Source: VAZQ01 sp963725065 (GTDB taxonomy: Bacteria > Pseudomonadota > Alphaproteobacteria > Rhizobiales > Xanthobacteraceae). Taken from it: 64,000 nucleotides of DNA. The stretch covers positions 35,043 to 99,042 of the forward strand of contig CAVRXD010000036.1 of the NCBI GenBank assembly GCA_963725065.1, read 5' to 3'. Under the pieces are notes generated by a model. The model did not search any database, was not told the DNA's origin, and saw nothing but the letters and a program-made list of their open reading frames with translations. A program made the position numbers and the translations under genes. Below, piece by piece: positions 1-9,746 of the stretch; within the stretch, counting starts at the first letter, position 1, and every line of letters starts with the position of its first letter.

Positions 1-367
1 CCTGCGTGATCGGCGTCAAATCCTTGGGCGGGTCCAAGTTCATCTTGGTGTAGAGGCTGGGATTGGCGGCCATCGTGCTGGTCGCGCCGATCATCAACGT
101 GTAGCCGTCGGGCGCGGATTTCACGACCGAGTCGGTCCCGATCACGCCCCCGGCGCCGGCCCGATTGTCCACGACCACCGTCTGACCCATAGCGTCAGTC
201 ATCTTCTCCGCGATCAGCCTGGCGACGATGTCGTTGCTGCCGCCGGGCGCAAACGGAACCACCAGCCGGATGATCCTGTTCGGGTAACCCTGAGCGGATG
301 CTCCATTCGGCCAAAGCGCCATGCCGAGGGCCGCGACAAAGGCGCAAGCGAATCCGCGTCGATGCAT
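1..367 (-). CDS. Bug-family (TctC-like) periplasmic solute receptor, partial
   Basis: The gene runs off the left edge, so only about the first 122 residues are present. Translation from the ATG at 367 gives a signal peptide ending near ASAQ, then the family hallmark YPNRIIRLVVPFAPGGSND and a later GYTLMIG segment. Bug proteins are periplasmic binding proteins for carboxylates and similar small molecules, often without a linked transporter. The start is supported by a purine-rich GGAGAGACGAGG just upstream. The gene is divergent from another Bug gene at 611, separated by about 240 bp. The ligand cannot be read from the sequence. Confidence 0.85.
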   Translation of the reverse strand, partial: MHRRGFACAFVAALGMALWPNGASAQGYPNRIIRLVVPFAPGGSNDIVARLIAEKMTDAMGQTVVVDNRAGAGGVIGTDSVVKSAPDGYTLMIGATSTMAANPSLYTKMNLDPPKDLTPITQ

Positions 368-610
368 GATCCTCGTCTCTCCGTTCACGCGGGAACTCTA
401 GGCTGACGGCGAAATGTTTGTCCACGCATCGGCACGCGCGTCGACCTACTTTCAGTAGCATTCGCATGCCGCTGCGCAGCGGCTCCTCACCGGCGGTACG
501 CGCGCGCCCGCCCGGAAACCGTCCGCGTGCATTGGCCCGAATAGGCAAGCCGCCTATAGTGGTCGCGAACGGCCAGCCACGAAAAGACGGCCGACGACGG
601 AGGAAACCCG

Positions 611-1591
611 ATGTGGACATTCATTCGGGTGATTGGCGCGCTCACGGTGCTGAGCGGCGGAGTTTGTCACGCCCAGAACGCACCGGCGGCGCGAGAGCCC
701 TACCCCGTTCGGCCGGTGCGCATCGTCGTGCCATTCGCGGCCGGTGGTCCCGGCGACCTGATCTCGCGGCTGATTGCGCAAAAACTCTCCGAAGGCCTGG
801 GCAAGCAGTTCTACGTGGAGAACCAGGGCGGCGCCGGCGGCAATATCGGCATGGGGATGGTCGCTCGTGCGCCGGCGGACGGCTACACGATCATGATCGC
901 GAGTTCGACGTTCATGATCAATCCGAGCCTCTACGGCAAGGTCCCCTACGATCCGATCAAGGACTTCGACCCCGTCACGATCGCGGCGACGACGCCGAAC
1001 CTGCTGGTCGCGCATACATCGGTGCCGGCGACCAACGTGAACGAGCTCGTCGCGCTCATCCGCGCCGGCAAGTACAGGAACTATGCGACGCCGGGCGCGG
1101 GCACGCCGTCGCACCTCTCGGGCGAACTGTTCAGGTCCGCGTTGAAGCTCGACCTGACTGCGGTCCCGTTCCACGGCGGCGGCCCGATGATTCAATCCGT
1201 GCTCGGCGGCCACACACCGATCGCCTTCTCATCGCTGCCGCCCGCAGCGCCCATGATCCGCGACGGCGCGGTCCGTGCGCTCGCCGTGACAACGGCCAGG
1301 CGGGTCAGCCTGCTGCCCGAGGTGCCTACGCTGGAGGAGATCGGCTATCCCGGACAGGAAGGTGACACGCCGCAATGCGTTCTCGTTCCCGCCGGCACCC
1401 CAAGGGCGATCGTCGATCTTCTTCACCGCGAGATAGTGCGGATCATTGCGCTCCCCGACGTCAAGGAAAAATTCGCGGCGATCGGCTTCGTGCCGATCGG
1501 CACTACGCCAGAGGAATTTGCCGCGCGCATCAAGGTAGATGTTCCGCGATGGGCGAAGATCATCCGCGACGCCAATATCAAGGTGGATTGA
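611..1591 (+). CDS. Bug-family (TctC-like) periplasmic solute receptor
   Basis: A 326-residue protein with an N-terminal signal peptide cleaved near CHAQ. It carries the Bug signature YPVRPVRIVVPFAAGG, the ENQGGAGGNIG loop, and the late 'VPTLEEIGYPG' segment usual in this family. Full length for the family. AGGAGG-like sequence (GGAGGAAACCC) sits just before the ATG. It binds a small organic acid or similar solute in the periplasm; no membrane subunits (TctAB) are nearby, which is common for these receptors. It is convergent with the MarR gene, with only 5 bp between stop codons. Confidence 0.9.
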   Translation: MWTFIRVIGALTVLSGGVCHAQNAPAAREPYPVRPVRIVVPFAAGGPGDLISRLIAQKLSEGLGKQFYVENQGGAGGNIGMGMVARAPADGYTIMIASSTFMINPSLYGKVPYDPIKDFDPVTIAATTPNLLVAHTSVPATNVNELVALIRAGKYRNYATPGAGTPSHLSGELFRSALKLDLTAVPFHGGGPMIQSVLGGHTPIAFSSLPPAAPMIRDGAVRALAVTTARRVSLLPEVPTLEEIGYPGQEGDTPQCVLVPAGTPRAIVDLLHREIVRIIALPDVKEKFAAIGFVPIGTTPEEFAARIKVDVPRWAKIIRDANIKVD

Positions 1592-1596
1592 CGCCT

Positions 1597-2232
1597 TTAC
1601 TTGGCGGTGCGTGCGCGCTGGCGCGGGAGAGATTTGCGAGTTTGGGGGCCCGCTCCGTTAAGTAGCCGCGAGAGTTCGCGCGTCGATGGGATGCGCCGGC
1701 GCGACGTCAGCGATGCCATTTCGTCGGCGGCCAGGTTCTCGATGAACGCAAGCAGGGTCCGGCGTGTCGCGGCGATGTCCGCACTCTCGACGTCCTGCAA
1801 CGCGACCTCGTTCACCTCCTCGGCGAGGGGAACGAGCTTGTTCTTCAATGCCCGCCCCTTGCGCGTCAAATAGACGTGCACCTCCTTGCGGCTCGTCGGG
1901 CTGGGCTTGCGCACGACGTAGCCCAATCGTTCCATGGCATTGAGCGCCGAAAACGTGGTCGGCTCCATGACCCCGGCCTGGCCGCTGAGCTGCCGCTGCG
2001 TGAGGCCTTCGCTCTCCCACAGGATACGCAGGAAACTCCAATGACCGTACGACACCGAATGCACGGAGAGCCGCATCTGCAGGGCGCGGGCGAAGCTTCG
2101 GGCCGCGTGCTTGACGAGGTGGGCCAGCCGGTCATTGGGGACCGCCTCCTGCCAATGGCGCAGGATTTCGCGGGTCGCCGGCTCACTCGCAGCGCGCAAC
2201 GCTTTCACTGCCGTTGTCCCTGATCGGCGCAC
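1597..2232 (-). CDS. MarR-family transcriptional regulator
   Basis: A 211-residue protein with a winged-helix core at about residues 45-150. It includes the helix-turn-helix segment LTQRQLSGQAGVMEPTTFSA and the wing RKPSPTSRKEVHVYLTRKG, as in MarR regulators that bind small phenolic or aliphatic ligands. The start taken here is a GTG at 2232; a GTG further in (about codon 9) is also possible. The basic C-terminal tail (RKSLPRQRARTAK) is longer than in most members. It is divergent from the bicupin gene at 2325 with about 90 bp between. That gap holds a palindrome (2275-2288) that could be its operator, so the bicupin/EutA pair is its likely target. Confidence 0.88.
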   Translation of the reverse strand: MRRSGTTAVKALRAASEPATREILRHWQEAVPNDRLAHLVKHAARSFARALQMRLSVHSVSYGHWSFLRILWESEGLTQRQLSGQAGVMEPTTFSALNAMERLGYVVRKPSPTSRKEVHVYLTRKGRALKNKLVPLAEEVNEVALQDVESADIAATRRTLLAFIENLAADEMASLTSRRRIPSTRELSRLLNGAGPQTRKSLPRQRARTAK

Positions 2233-2269
2233 CCCGCAACTCGACAGGATGCGACAAAATTGCTAAAAG

Positions 2270-2293
2270 ATATGCTTAGAGGGCTAAGTATGG
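2270..2293. promoter_or_regulatory. candidate MarR operator (CTTAG-4-CTAAG palindrome)
   Basis: An inverted repeat CTTAG AGGG CTAAG at 2275-2288 with loosely matching AT-rich flanks, in the divergent gap between the MarR gene and the bicupin gene. MarR dimers typically bind such palindromes over the shared promoter. Assignment is inference from position and symmetry only. Confidence 0.4.
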
Positions 2294-2324
2294 CACGCCT
2301 GCCGAGCGACTGTCGAGGTGACCC

Positions 2325-3446
2325 ATGAATAAGCCGATGACCGACATGCAGCACCCCAAGATGCTGCTCGACCCCTATGCCACCTGGGCGGCGAACGAAG
2401 GCGTGCCGATCACCGAGGATTTCGGCGTCGACCTGCTCGCGGTCCCGACCGCGCCGTGGGCGCGCTTCGGCGTCGATGGCGGCCTCGTCCACCTCAAGGG
2501 CCGCGGCGATTTTGTCTCGATCTTCGTCCTCGATCTCGCGCCGGGCGCGAAGTCGACGCCGCAGAAGCATCTGTTCGAAGAGGTCGTCTACGTACTGTCC
2601 GGTCACGGCAACACCACGATCGAGACAAGCGACGGCCGCAAGCACAGCTTCGAGTGGGGACCCAAGAGCCTGTTCGCGCTGCCGCTCAACTCCCGCTACC
2701 AGCACTTCAATTCGAGCGGACGCGAGCGCGCGCGCCTTGCCTCCACCAACAATCTCGCGCTCATGCTCAACCTGTTTCACAACGAAGCCTTCGTATTCGA
2801 CAACGGATACGCCTTTCCCGAACGGCAAGGCGCGGCCAAGTATTTCAGCGGAGAAGGCGAGTTCATTCCGGTACGGCCGGGCCGCAACATGTGGGAGACC
2901 AATTTCATTCCCGATCTCGCGGGATTCGAGCTCAAGGCTTGGGACCAGCGCGGTGCCGGCGGATCGAACATGATGTTCATCCTCGCCGACGGCACCATGC
3001 ACGCCCACACCTCGCAGATGCCGGTCGGCACCTACAAGAAGGCGCACCGCCACGGCGCCGACTTCCACGTATTCGCGGTGACCGGGCACGGCTTCTCGCT
3101 GCTCTGGTACGACGACGCCAAGGATTTTGTGCGCATCGATTGGAAGCATGGCTGGGTGTTCGCCCCGCCCGACCAGATGTTCCACCAGCACTTCAACACG
3201 GCGCGGGACCCGGCACGCTACCTCGCGGTGGCGTTCGGCAGCCTGCGTTACCCCTTCACCACCGACAAGCGTCACGTGTTCCTCGGCATGGACGTGAGCG
3301 TGAAGGACGGTGGTTGCCAGATCGAATACGAGCACCAGGACGCTCGCATCCACGGGATCTATCTCGAGGAGCTCGGCAAGCATGGCGTGGCGTCCGGGAT
3401 GGCCAAGTTCATCGACGAACGGGTTTACGCCAAGACTTCGGCCTGA
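2325..3446 (+). CDS. Bicupin protein of unknown reaction
   Basis: A 373-residue soluble protein with two cupin folds. The first is around residues 60-120 (HLFEEVVYVLSGHGNTTIE), the second around 235-310 (KKAHRHGADFHVFAVTGHG and then FHQHFN). The HRHG...H pattern in the second domain looks able to hold a metal, while the first has fewer histidines. No signal peptide. It is followed after 17 bp by an EutA-type reactivase gene, so the two are probably one operon, and it is divergent from a MarR gene. The substrate is not identifiable. Oxygenase, isomerase or binding roles are all possible for a bicupin. Confidence 0.8.
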   Translation: MNKPMTDMQHPKMLLDPYATWAANEGVPITEDFGVDLLAVPTAPWARFGVDGGLVHLKGRGDFVSIFVLDLAPGAKSTPQKHLFEEVVYVLSGHGNTTIETSDGRKHSFEWGPKSLFALPLNSRYQHFNSSGRERARLASTNNLALMLNLFHNEAFVFDNGYAFPERQGAAKYFSGEGEFIPVRPGRNMWETNFIPDLAGFELKAWDQRGAGGSNMMFILADGTMHAHTSQMPVGTYKKAHRHGADFHVFAVTGHGFSLLWYDDAKDFVRIDWKHGWVFAPPDQMFHQHFNTARDPARYLAVAFGSLRYPFTTDKRHVFLGMDVSVKDGGCQIEYEHQDARIHGIYLEELGKHGVASGMAKFIDERVYAKTSA

Positions 3447-3463
3447 CGTCGTGTAGCGCCGCG

Positions 3464-4975
3464 ATGCACGACCTCGAATTCGATCATCTTCATGTCAGCG
3501 CCGAGGACGCTGCGATCAACGAGGTCGCCTGGGCCGCCGACAATGTCGAGCTGACCACGGTCGGGATCGATATCGGGTCGTCGACTTCGCACCTGATGTT
3601 CGCCCGCGTGCACCTGCAGCGGCTGTCGGCGGCGCTGTCCAGCCGTTTCGTTGTGGTCGGGCGCAAGATCCTCTGGCAGTCGCCGATCCTGCTGACGCCC
3701 TATCGGCCCGACTACACCATCGACGTCGACGAGCTCGGCGGCTTCATCGGCGGCTGCTATGCCTATGCCGGCCTCGAGCCCGAGGAGATCGACAGCGGCG
3801 CCGTGATTCTGACCGGCGAGGCGCTCAAGCGCCGAAACGCGCGCGCGATCGCCGAGCTGTTTTCGGACGAAGCCGGAAAGTTCGTCTGTGCCTCGGCCGG
3901 GCACCATATGGAATGTCAGATGGCGGCCCACGGCTCCGGCGCCATTGCGCTCTCGCGCGGTCACAATGCGATTGTGCTCAATGTCGATATCGGCGGCGGC
4001 ACGACCAAGTTCGCGCTGATCGAGAACGGCCGCATCCTCGCCACCTGCGCCATCGCGGTCGGCGGCCGCCTCCTGGTCGAAGACGGCGACAACGGCCTCA
4101 GCCGCATCGAGCCGCCGGTCGAAGTGGTCGCCAAGGCTCTCGGCATCGGGCTCGCGCTCGGCAAGCCGCTGGCTCCCCAGGATCGCCGCCGCATCGCCGC
4201 CCGCATGGCGCGCATCGTCATGGGCATGATCGATCTGCGCCAGCCGGGCGAGCTGGCCCGCTCGCTGCTCGTGACCGAGAGCTGGCCGGCCGCGCTCGCC
4301 AACAAGGGCGTCGACGCCATGACCTTTTCCGGCGGGGTGGCGGAGTATCTCTACAAGCGCGAGACGCGAGGCTTCGGCGATCTGGGCTCGGACCTTGCCG
4401 AGGAGTTGCGCCATGCGCTGGCGCACCGCCGCGACCTGCCACCGGTCTGGGATCCGGGCCAGGGCATCCGCGCGACCGTCATCGGGGCCGCGCAATTCTC
4501 GGTGCAGATCAGCGGCAACACCATCCTGATCGCCGACCCCGACAAGCTGCCGCTGCAGAACCTGCCGGTGCTGTCATGCAGTTTCGCATTGGATGATGTG
4601 ATCGCGCCCGATGCCGTCGCCACCGCCGTGCGCGGAGCGCTCGCCCGCGCCGACTTCGAGGAGGGCGAGAGCCCGGTCGCGCTGTCGTTCCCGTGGCGTG
4701 GCGATCCTTCCCATGCGCGCTTGCACGCGGTCGCTGCCGGCATCTGCACCGCCCTGCCCCGCACCCTGCAGGAAGGGATGCCGCTCGTGTTGCTGATCGA
4801 CGGTGATGTCGGCAAGAGCCTCGGCCGGGTCATCCGCCACGAGATCGCGCCTGATGCCGACGTGATCGCGATCGACGGCGTGCAGCTCAAGGAATTCGAC
4901 TACGTTGACATTGGCAGCGTCATCGCGCTTACCAATGTGGTGCCGATCATCATCAAGTCATTGCTGTTCAAGTAG
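3464..4975 (+). CDS. eutA: EutA-like ethanolamine ammonia-lyase reactivating factor
   Basis: A 503-residue ASKHA-fold ATPase. Phosphate-binding segments are visible: TTVGIDIGSSTSHLMFAR near residue 35 and LNVDIGGGTTKFAL near residue 175, with ILTGEALKRRNAR between them, all typical of EutA. EutA removes damaged cobalamin from the B12-dependent ethanolamine ammonia-lyase in the cytoplasm. The start ATG at 3464 lies 17 bp after the bicupin stop. No eutB/eutC lyase genes lie in this window, so the partner enzyme is either elsewhere or different. Family assignment is strong; the actual client is inferred. Confidence 0.85.
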   Translation: MHDLEFDHLHVSAEDAAINEVAWAADNVELTTVGIDIGSSTSHLMFARVHLQRLSAALSSRFVVVGRKILWQSPILLTPYRPDYTIDVDELGGFIGGCYAYAGLEPEEIDSGAVILTGEALKRRNARAIAELFSDEAGKFVCASAGHHMECQMAAHGSGAIALSRGHNAIVLNVDIGGGTTKFALIENGRILATCAIAVGGRLLVEDGDNGLSRIEPPVEVVAKALGIGLALGKPLAPQDRRRIAARMARIVMGMIDLRQPGELARSLLVTESWPAALANKGVDAMTFSGGVAEYLYKRETRGFGDLGSDLAEELRHALAHRRDLPPVWDPGQGIRATVIGAAQFSVQISGNTILIADPDKLPLQNLPVLSCSFALDDVIAPDAVATAVRGALARADFEEGESPVALSFPWRGDPSHARLHAVAAGICTALPRTLQEGMPLVLLIDGDVGKSLGRVIRHEIAPDADVIAIDGVQLKEFDYVDIGSVIALTNVVPIIIKSLLFK

Positions 4976-5142
4976 CCGAGCCCCCCTGAGAGCGACAGCG
5001 CGGACGAATGATGGAATTTCATGCTGCATCGGCGAAGGGACGCGTTGCGTGCGTTTGGGTTTGCAAGCCTTAGCCGGTCGCGTCAAATCACCGGGCGTCC
5101 CGTTAGCGTTCAGCCTCCCCAGACATCGCCATGAGGAAACCC

Positions 5143-5772
5143 ATGCCCGCCAAAAAGCCCGCCAAAAAGCCGGTCAGGAAGCCCGCCAAGAAGGCGGCCG
5201 CCAAGATGCCAACCCCCCGCGTCGAGGTTCTCGCGGAAGACAAGCTCACAGCGGTCCAGCGCACGCTCCTCGACTCGATCCGTTCGGGCCCGCGCGGCGG
5301 CAGCATCAGCATCCGCGGGCCCTTCGCGGTCTTTCTGCATGCGCCGGAATTCGGCGAGCTCGCGCAGAAGCTCGGGGGCTTTCTCCGCTATCAGACGGCG
5401 GTGCCGCCGAGGCTCTCGGAGTTCGCGATCCTGGTCACGGCCAAGCTGTGGCGCGCCCAGTACGAGTGGTTCGCGCATGTGCCGCAGGCCGAGCGTGCCG
5501 GGGTCACGAAAGAGACGATCAGCGACCTGCACAAGGGACGCGTGCCGAAGTCGCTCCCCAAGGACGAGCGCGCGATCTACGACTTCATTCAGGAACTCTA
5601 CAAGACGCGGCGCGTGAGCGACAAAACCTACAAACTTGTCGTTGATGTTCTCGGCGAGCCCGCGACCGTCGAGTTCGTGGGCATCCTTGGCTACTACGTG
5701 TTGATCTCGATGATCCTTAACGTCTTCCGCATGTCTCCACCGGAAGGTCAGCCGCTTCCGTTCGCGGAATAG
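5143..5772 (+). CDS. Carboxymuconolactone decarboxylase (CMD)-family protein with Lys/Ala/Pro-rich tail
   Basis: The body resembles the CMD/AhpD-like all-helical fold: LGGFLRYQTAVPPRLSEFAI followed by WRAQYEWFAHVPQAERAGV. It lacks the CxxC of AhpD peroxidases, so peroxidase activity is unlikely. CMD enzymes act in protocatechuate-type aromatic degradation, but many relatives have unknown substrates. The start at 5143 (MPAKKPAKK...) is preferred over an ATG at 5131, because GAGG then sits 6 bases upstream. The first 20 or so residues are almost only K, A, P and R, like a histone-H1 tail, which is unusual for this fold. It follows eutA after 167 bp on the same strand. Confidence 0.75.
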   Translation: MPAKKPAKKPVRKPAKKAAAKMPTPRVEVLAEDKLTAVQRTLLDSIRSGPRGGSISIRGPFAVFLHAPEFGELAQKLGGFLRYQTAVPPRLSEFAILVTAKLWRAQYEWFAHVPQAERAGVTKETISDLHKGRVPKSLPKDERAIYDFIQELYKTRRVSDKTYKLVVDVLGEPATVEFVGILGYYVLISMILNVFRMSPPEGQPLPFAE

Positions 5773-6044
5773 GCAGACACGTCACGCAAAGAGCCGCCAC
5801 GGATGGGCCGATAGAGCGGATATGAAGGACCGGCCGGAGGTTCCGAGCAGGCTGCGCCGATCTCCTTATGATAGGACCGCAGAGGCACCGCCTCGCAGGG
5901 TGGCGCTAGTACCCCGATCCCGCCCAATATCTGTCCATACCCAATGGAGTGCTGAAAAAATAAGCATTTAGGGGTGCAACCGACCGTGGCATGTGGTTTG
6001 CTGCGCTTCCCGGTACCGGGACCCCTCAGCGTGGAGCGTTACAA

Positions 6045-7198
<1,154 letters not shown>

Positions 7199-7229
7199 CC
7201 AACCGCATCGCGAGCATACCGCTACGTCC

Positions 7230-7769
7230 ATGCGTCCATTCCTGAAGTTCGCGGACGCGGTCGATTGGCTCGACGAGCAGGTCGGACAAACGCTCAAATG
7301 GCTCGTGCTGTTCGCGAGCCTCATCAGCGCGGGCAACGCGCTGATGCGCTACACCATCCACTACAGCTCGAACGCCTGGCTCGAAATCCAGTGGTACATG
7401 TTCGGCGCCATGTTCCTGTTGGCGGCCGGCTACGCGCTCAAGCACGGCGAGCACGTTCGCGTCGACGTCTTCTACAGCAAGATGTCGCCGCGAACGCAGG
7501 CCTGGGTCGATGTCGTCGGGACCGTCCTGTTCCTGATGCCGATGGCCGTCATTATCGCCTGGCTGTCGATCCCGATGGTCGTGAACTCGTATCACATCCA
7601 GGAGCATTCGTCGGACGCCGGCGGGCTGCTGCGTTGGCCGATCAAGATCATGATCCCGCTCGGCTTCGCGCTGCTTGCCCTGCAGGGCGTTGCCGAGATC
7701 ATCAAGAAGGCGGCCGTTGCCGGCGGCATCCGCGAGGCGGGTAAAGCCTACGAGCGGCCGGTGCAATGA
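7230..7769 (+). CDS. dctQ: TRAP transporter small membrane subunit DctQ
   Basis: A 179-residue inner-membrane protein with four hydrophobic segments, at roughly residues 23-45, 58-72, 95-115 and 135-155. The conserved WLEIQWYMFGAMFLLAAGYA and KHGEHVRVDVFYSKM motifs mark the DctQ family. It is 31 bp after dctP and overlaps the start of dctM by ATGA, so the three genes form one operon for sodium-coupled uptake of an organic acid. The gene itself is intact even though both partners appear frameshifted. Confidence 0.92.
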   Translation: MRPFLKFADAVDWLDEQVGQTLKWLVLFASLISAGNALMRYTIHYSSNAWLEIQWYMFGAMFLLAAGYALKHGEHVRVDVFYSKMSPRTQAWVDVVGTVLFLMPMAVIIAWLSIPMVVNSYHIQEHSSDAGGLLRWPIKIMIPLGFALLALQGVAEIIKKAAVAGGIREAGKAYERPVQ

Positions 7770-9110
7770 CGCCGTCATTCGAGTTGATGGCGCCGCTGAT
7801 GTTCGCGGGGCTGATCGTCGTCCTGCTCATCGGTTATCCGGTCGCGTTCTCGCTCTCGGCGGTGGGCCTGGGCTTCGGTTTTCTTGCCATCCAGCTCGGT
7901 TATTTCGACTTCGTGCTGCTGCAGGCGCTGCCCGAGCGTATCTTCGGCATCGCCTCCAACCAGCTGCTGCTGTCAATTCCGTTCTTCACCTTCATGGGCG
8001 CGATATTGGAGCGCTGCGGGCTGGCCGAGGATCTCCTCGACACGATGGGCCAATTGTTCGGCCCAATCACGCGGAGGCCTCGCGTATTCGGTCATCCTCG
8101 TCGGCGCGCTGCTCGGGGCGATTACCGGGACCGTGGCGGCCTCGGTGATCGCGATGGGGCTGATCTCGCTGCCGGTGATGACGCGCTACGGCTACGATCC
8201 GAAAGTGGCAACCGGCGTCATCGCCGCGTCCGGTACCATCACCCAGATCATTCCGCCCTCGCTGGTGCTGGTGGTTCTGGCCGATGCGATGGGCCGCTCG
8301 GTCGGCGACATGTATGCGGGCGCATTCATCCCGAGCTTCATTCTCGTCGGCCTGTTCTGCCTCTGGATCTTCATCGTCGGCATCGTCTGGCCGGAAAAGG
8401 TGCCGCCGCTGCCGAAGGAGGTTCGCACCGCCAGCCTCGGCGTGCTGTTCGTCCGCTGCATGGTGTCGATGGTGCCGTCGCTGGTGCTGATCTTCATGGT
8501 CCTGGGCACGATCCTGGTGGGACTTGCCACGCCGACCGAGGGCGGCGCGATGGGAGCGGTCGGCGCCCTGGCGCTCGCGATCATTCACCGGCGCCTGACC
8601 TGGAAGCTGCTCAAGGAGGCAATGGACACCACGCTCAAGCTGACGACCATGGTGATGTTCATCCTTGTCGGCTCGACGGTGTTCAGCCTCACCTTTCGCG
8701 GCGTGGACGGCGATCTCTGGATCGAGGGGATGCTGTCGAACCTGCCGGGCGGCGTTTTCGGCTTCCTGGTGTTCGTCAACGTGTTCATATTCTTCCTGGC
8801 GTTTTTCCTCGACTATTTCGAGATCGCCTTCATCATCATTCCGCTGCTCGCGCCGGTGGCGGAGAAGATGGGCATCGATCTGATCTGGTTCGGCGTCCTC
8901 ATCGGCGTGAACATGCAGACATCGTTCATGCACCCGCCGTTCGGCTTTGCGCTGTTCTATCTGCGCTCGATCGCACCGCCCTCGATCAAGAGCGAAGATA
9001 TCCTATGGGGCTCGATCCCCTGGGTCGTCATCATGTTGATCATGGTGGCGCTGGTGATCCTGTTTCCAGGAATGGTGGCGCTCAGCATCCAGATCTTCGG
9101 CAGATTCTAG
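7766..9110 (+). pseudogene. dctM: TRAP transporter large membrane subunit DctM, frameshifted
   Basis: The 12-TM DctM permease is encoded in two frames. The first covers MTPSFELMAPLMFAGLIVV through TMGQLFGPI. The second starts with RGGLAYSVILVGALLGAITG and runs to 9110. The family sequence GPIRGGLAYS is recovered exactly if one base, the A at 8069, is removed. Read as is, translation runs on in a nonsense arginine-rich frame to 9298. Combined length is about 447 residues, normal for this subfamily. The upstream neighbour dctP carries a separate shift, so the whole transporter is probably inactive or the local sequence has indel errors. Confidence 0.85.
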
Positions 9111-9136
9111 GGACCGCTCCAGTCTTTAGCGGTCCC
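9110..9136. terminator. Bidirectional hairpin terminator between dctM and the PCu(A)C gene
   Basis: A perfect 9-bp stem, GGGACCGCT (9110-9118) and AGCGGTCCC (9128-9136), with a 9-base loop, between two convergent genes and touching the dctM stop codon. There is no clear T-tract on either side, so efficiency is uncertain. Confidence 0.6.
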
Positions 9137-9144
9137 GGGCGCCG

Positions 9145-9624
9145 TCAATGGTTATGGCCGCTCATCGGCGCAGAGGGCGTACCCGCCGCCTCAACCGAGT
9201 ATTCGACGTCGACCTTGCCGGCCTTCTCGAATTGCAGCGTGGCTTTGACCTTCTGGCCCTTTTCGAGCGGCTGCGTCAGTCCCGTGAGCATCACGTGAAA
9301 CGATCCAGGCTTTAGCTCGACCGTCTCGCCGGGCTTGATTTCGAGCCCGCCTTCCACCGGCCGCATCTTTGCGACGCCCTGCTCCATCACCATGCTGTGG
9401 ACCTCGAATCCGCTGGCGGCCGAAGTCGAGCCGCCCACCAGGCGATCAGGAGCCGTGCCTTTGTTGGTGATGGTCATGTAGGCGCCGGCGACCTTCGCCC
9501 CCTTGGGGGTCGCGCGGCTCCACGGCTTGCCGACCTCGATCGAGCCGATGCTGTAGTTCTGGGCCATGGCGGCGCTCGCCCAGAGCGAGAGCGCGACGCC
9601 AAAAACAAGAGCGATACGTGTCAT
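9145..9624 (-). CDS. PCu(A)C-family periplasmic copper chaperone
   Basis: From the ATG at 9624 (GAGGAATCA just upstream) this is a 159-residue protein with a signal peptide ending near AMAQ. The copper-binding pattern of the family is present: VHSMVMEQGVAKM, then about 20 residues on, SFHVML. Histidine and methionine ligands are therefore conserved. A His-containing tail (MSGHNH) may add binding capacity. Such proteins deliver copper to cytochrome oxidase in the periplasm. The longer open frame upstream to 9909 has no family similarity and is not coding. It lies 122 bp downstream of the DedA-type gene on the same strand. Confidence 0.9.
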   Translation of the reverse strand: MTRIALVFGVALSLWASAAMAQNYSIGSIEVGKPWSRATPKGAKVAGAYMTITNKGTAPDRLVGGSTSAASGFEVHSMVMEQGVAKMRPVEGGLEIKPGETVELKPGSFHVMLTGLTQPLEKGQKVKATLQFEKAGKVDVEYSVEAAGTPSAPMSGHNH

Positions 9625-9746
9625 TGATTCCTCGTAAGGGAGCTTGCGCACGACAATGCGGCGGCAGAGCCGGCAGGACATGGCGTCAATGTAGGATCGA
9701 AGCAGCAGCGCGTCCACCGCCCGCCGCCCAGCCCGCAGCGCGATGC

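Noticed and set aside
2205..3383. 392-codon minus-strand frame over the bicupin gene
   Set aside because: Low-complexity, His/Arg/Glu-rich shadow; the plus-strand frame has cupin motifs.
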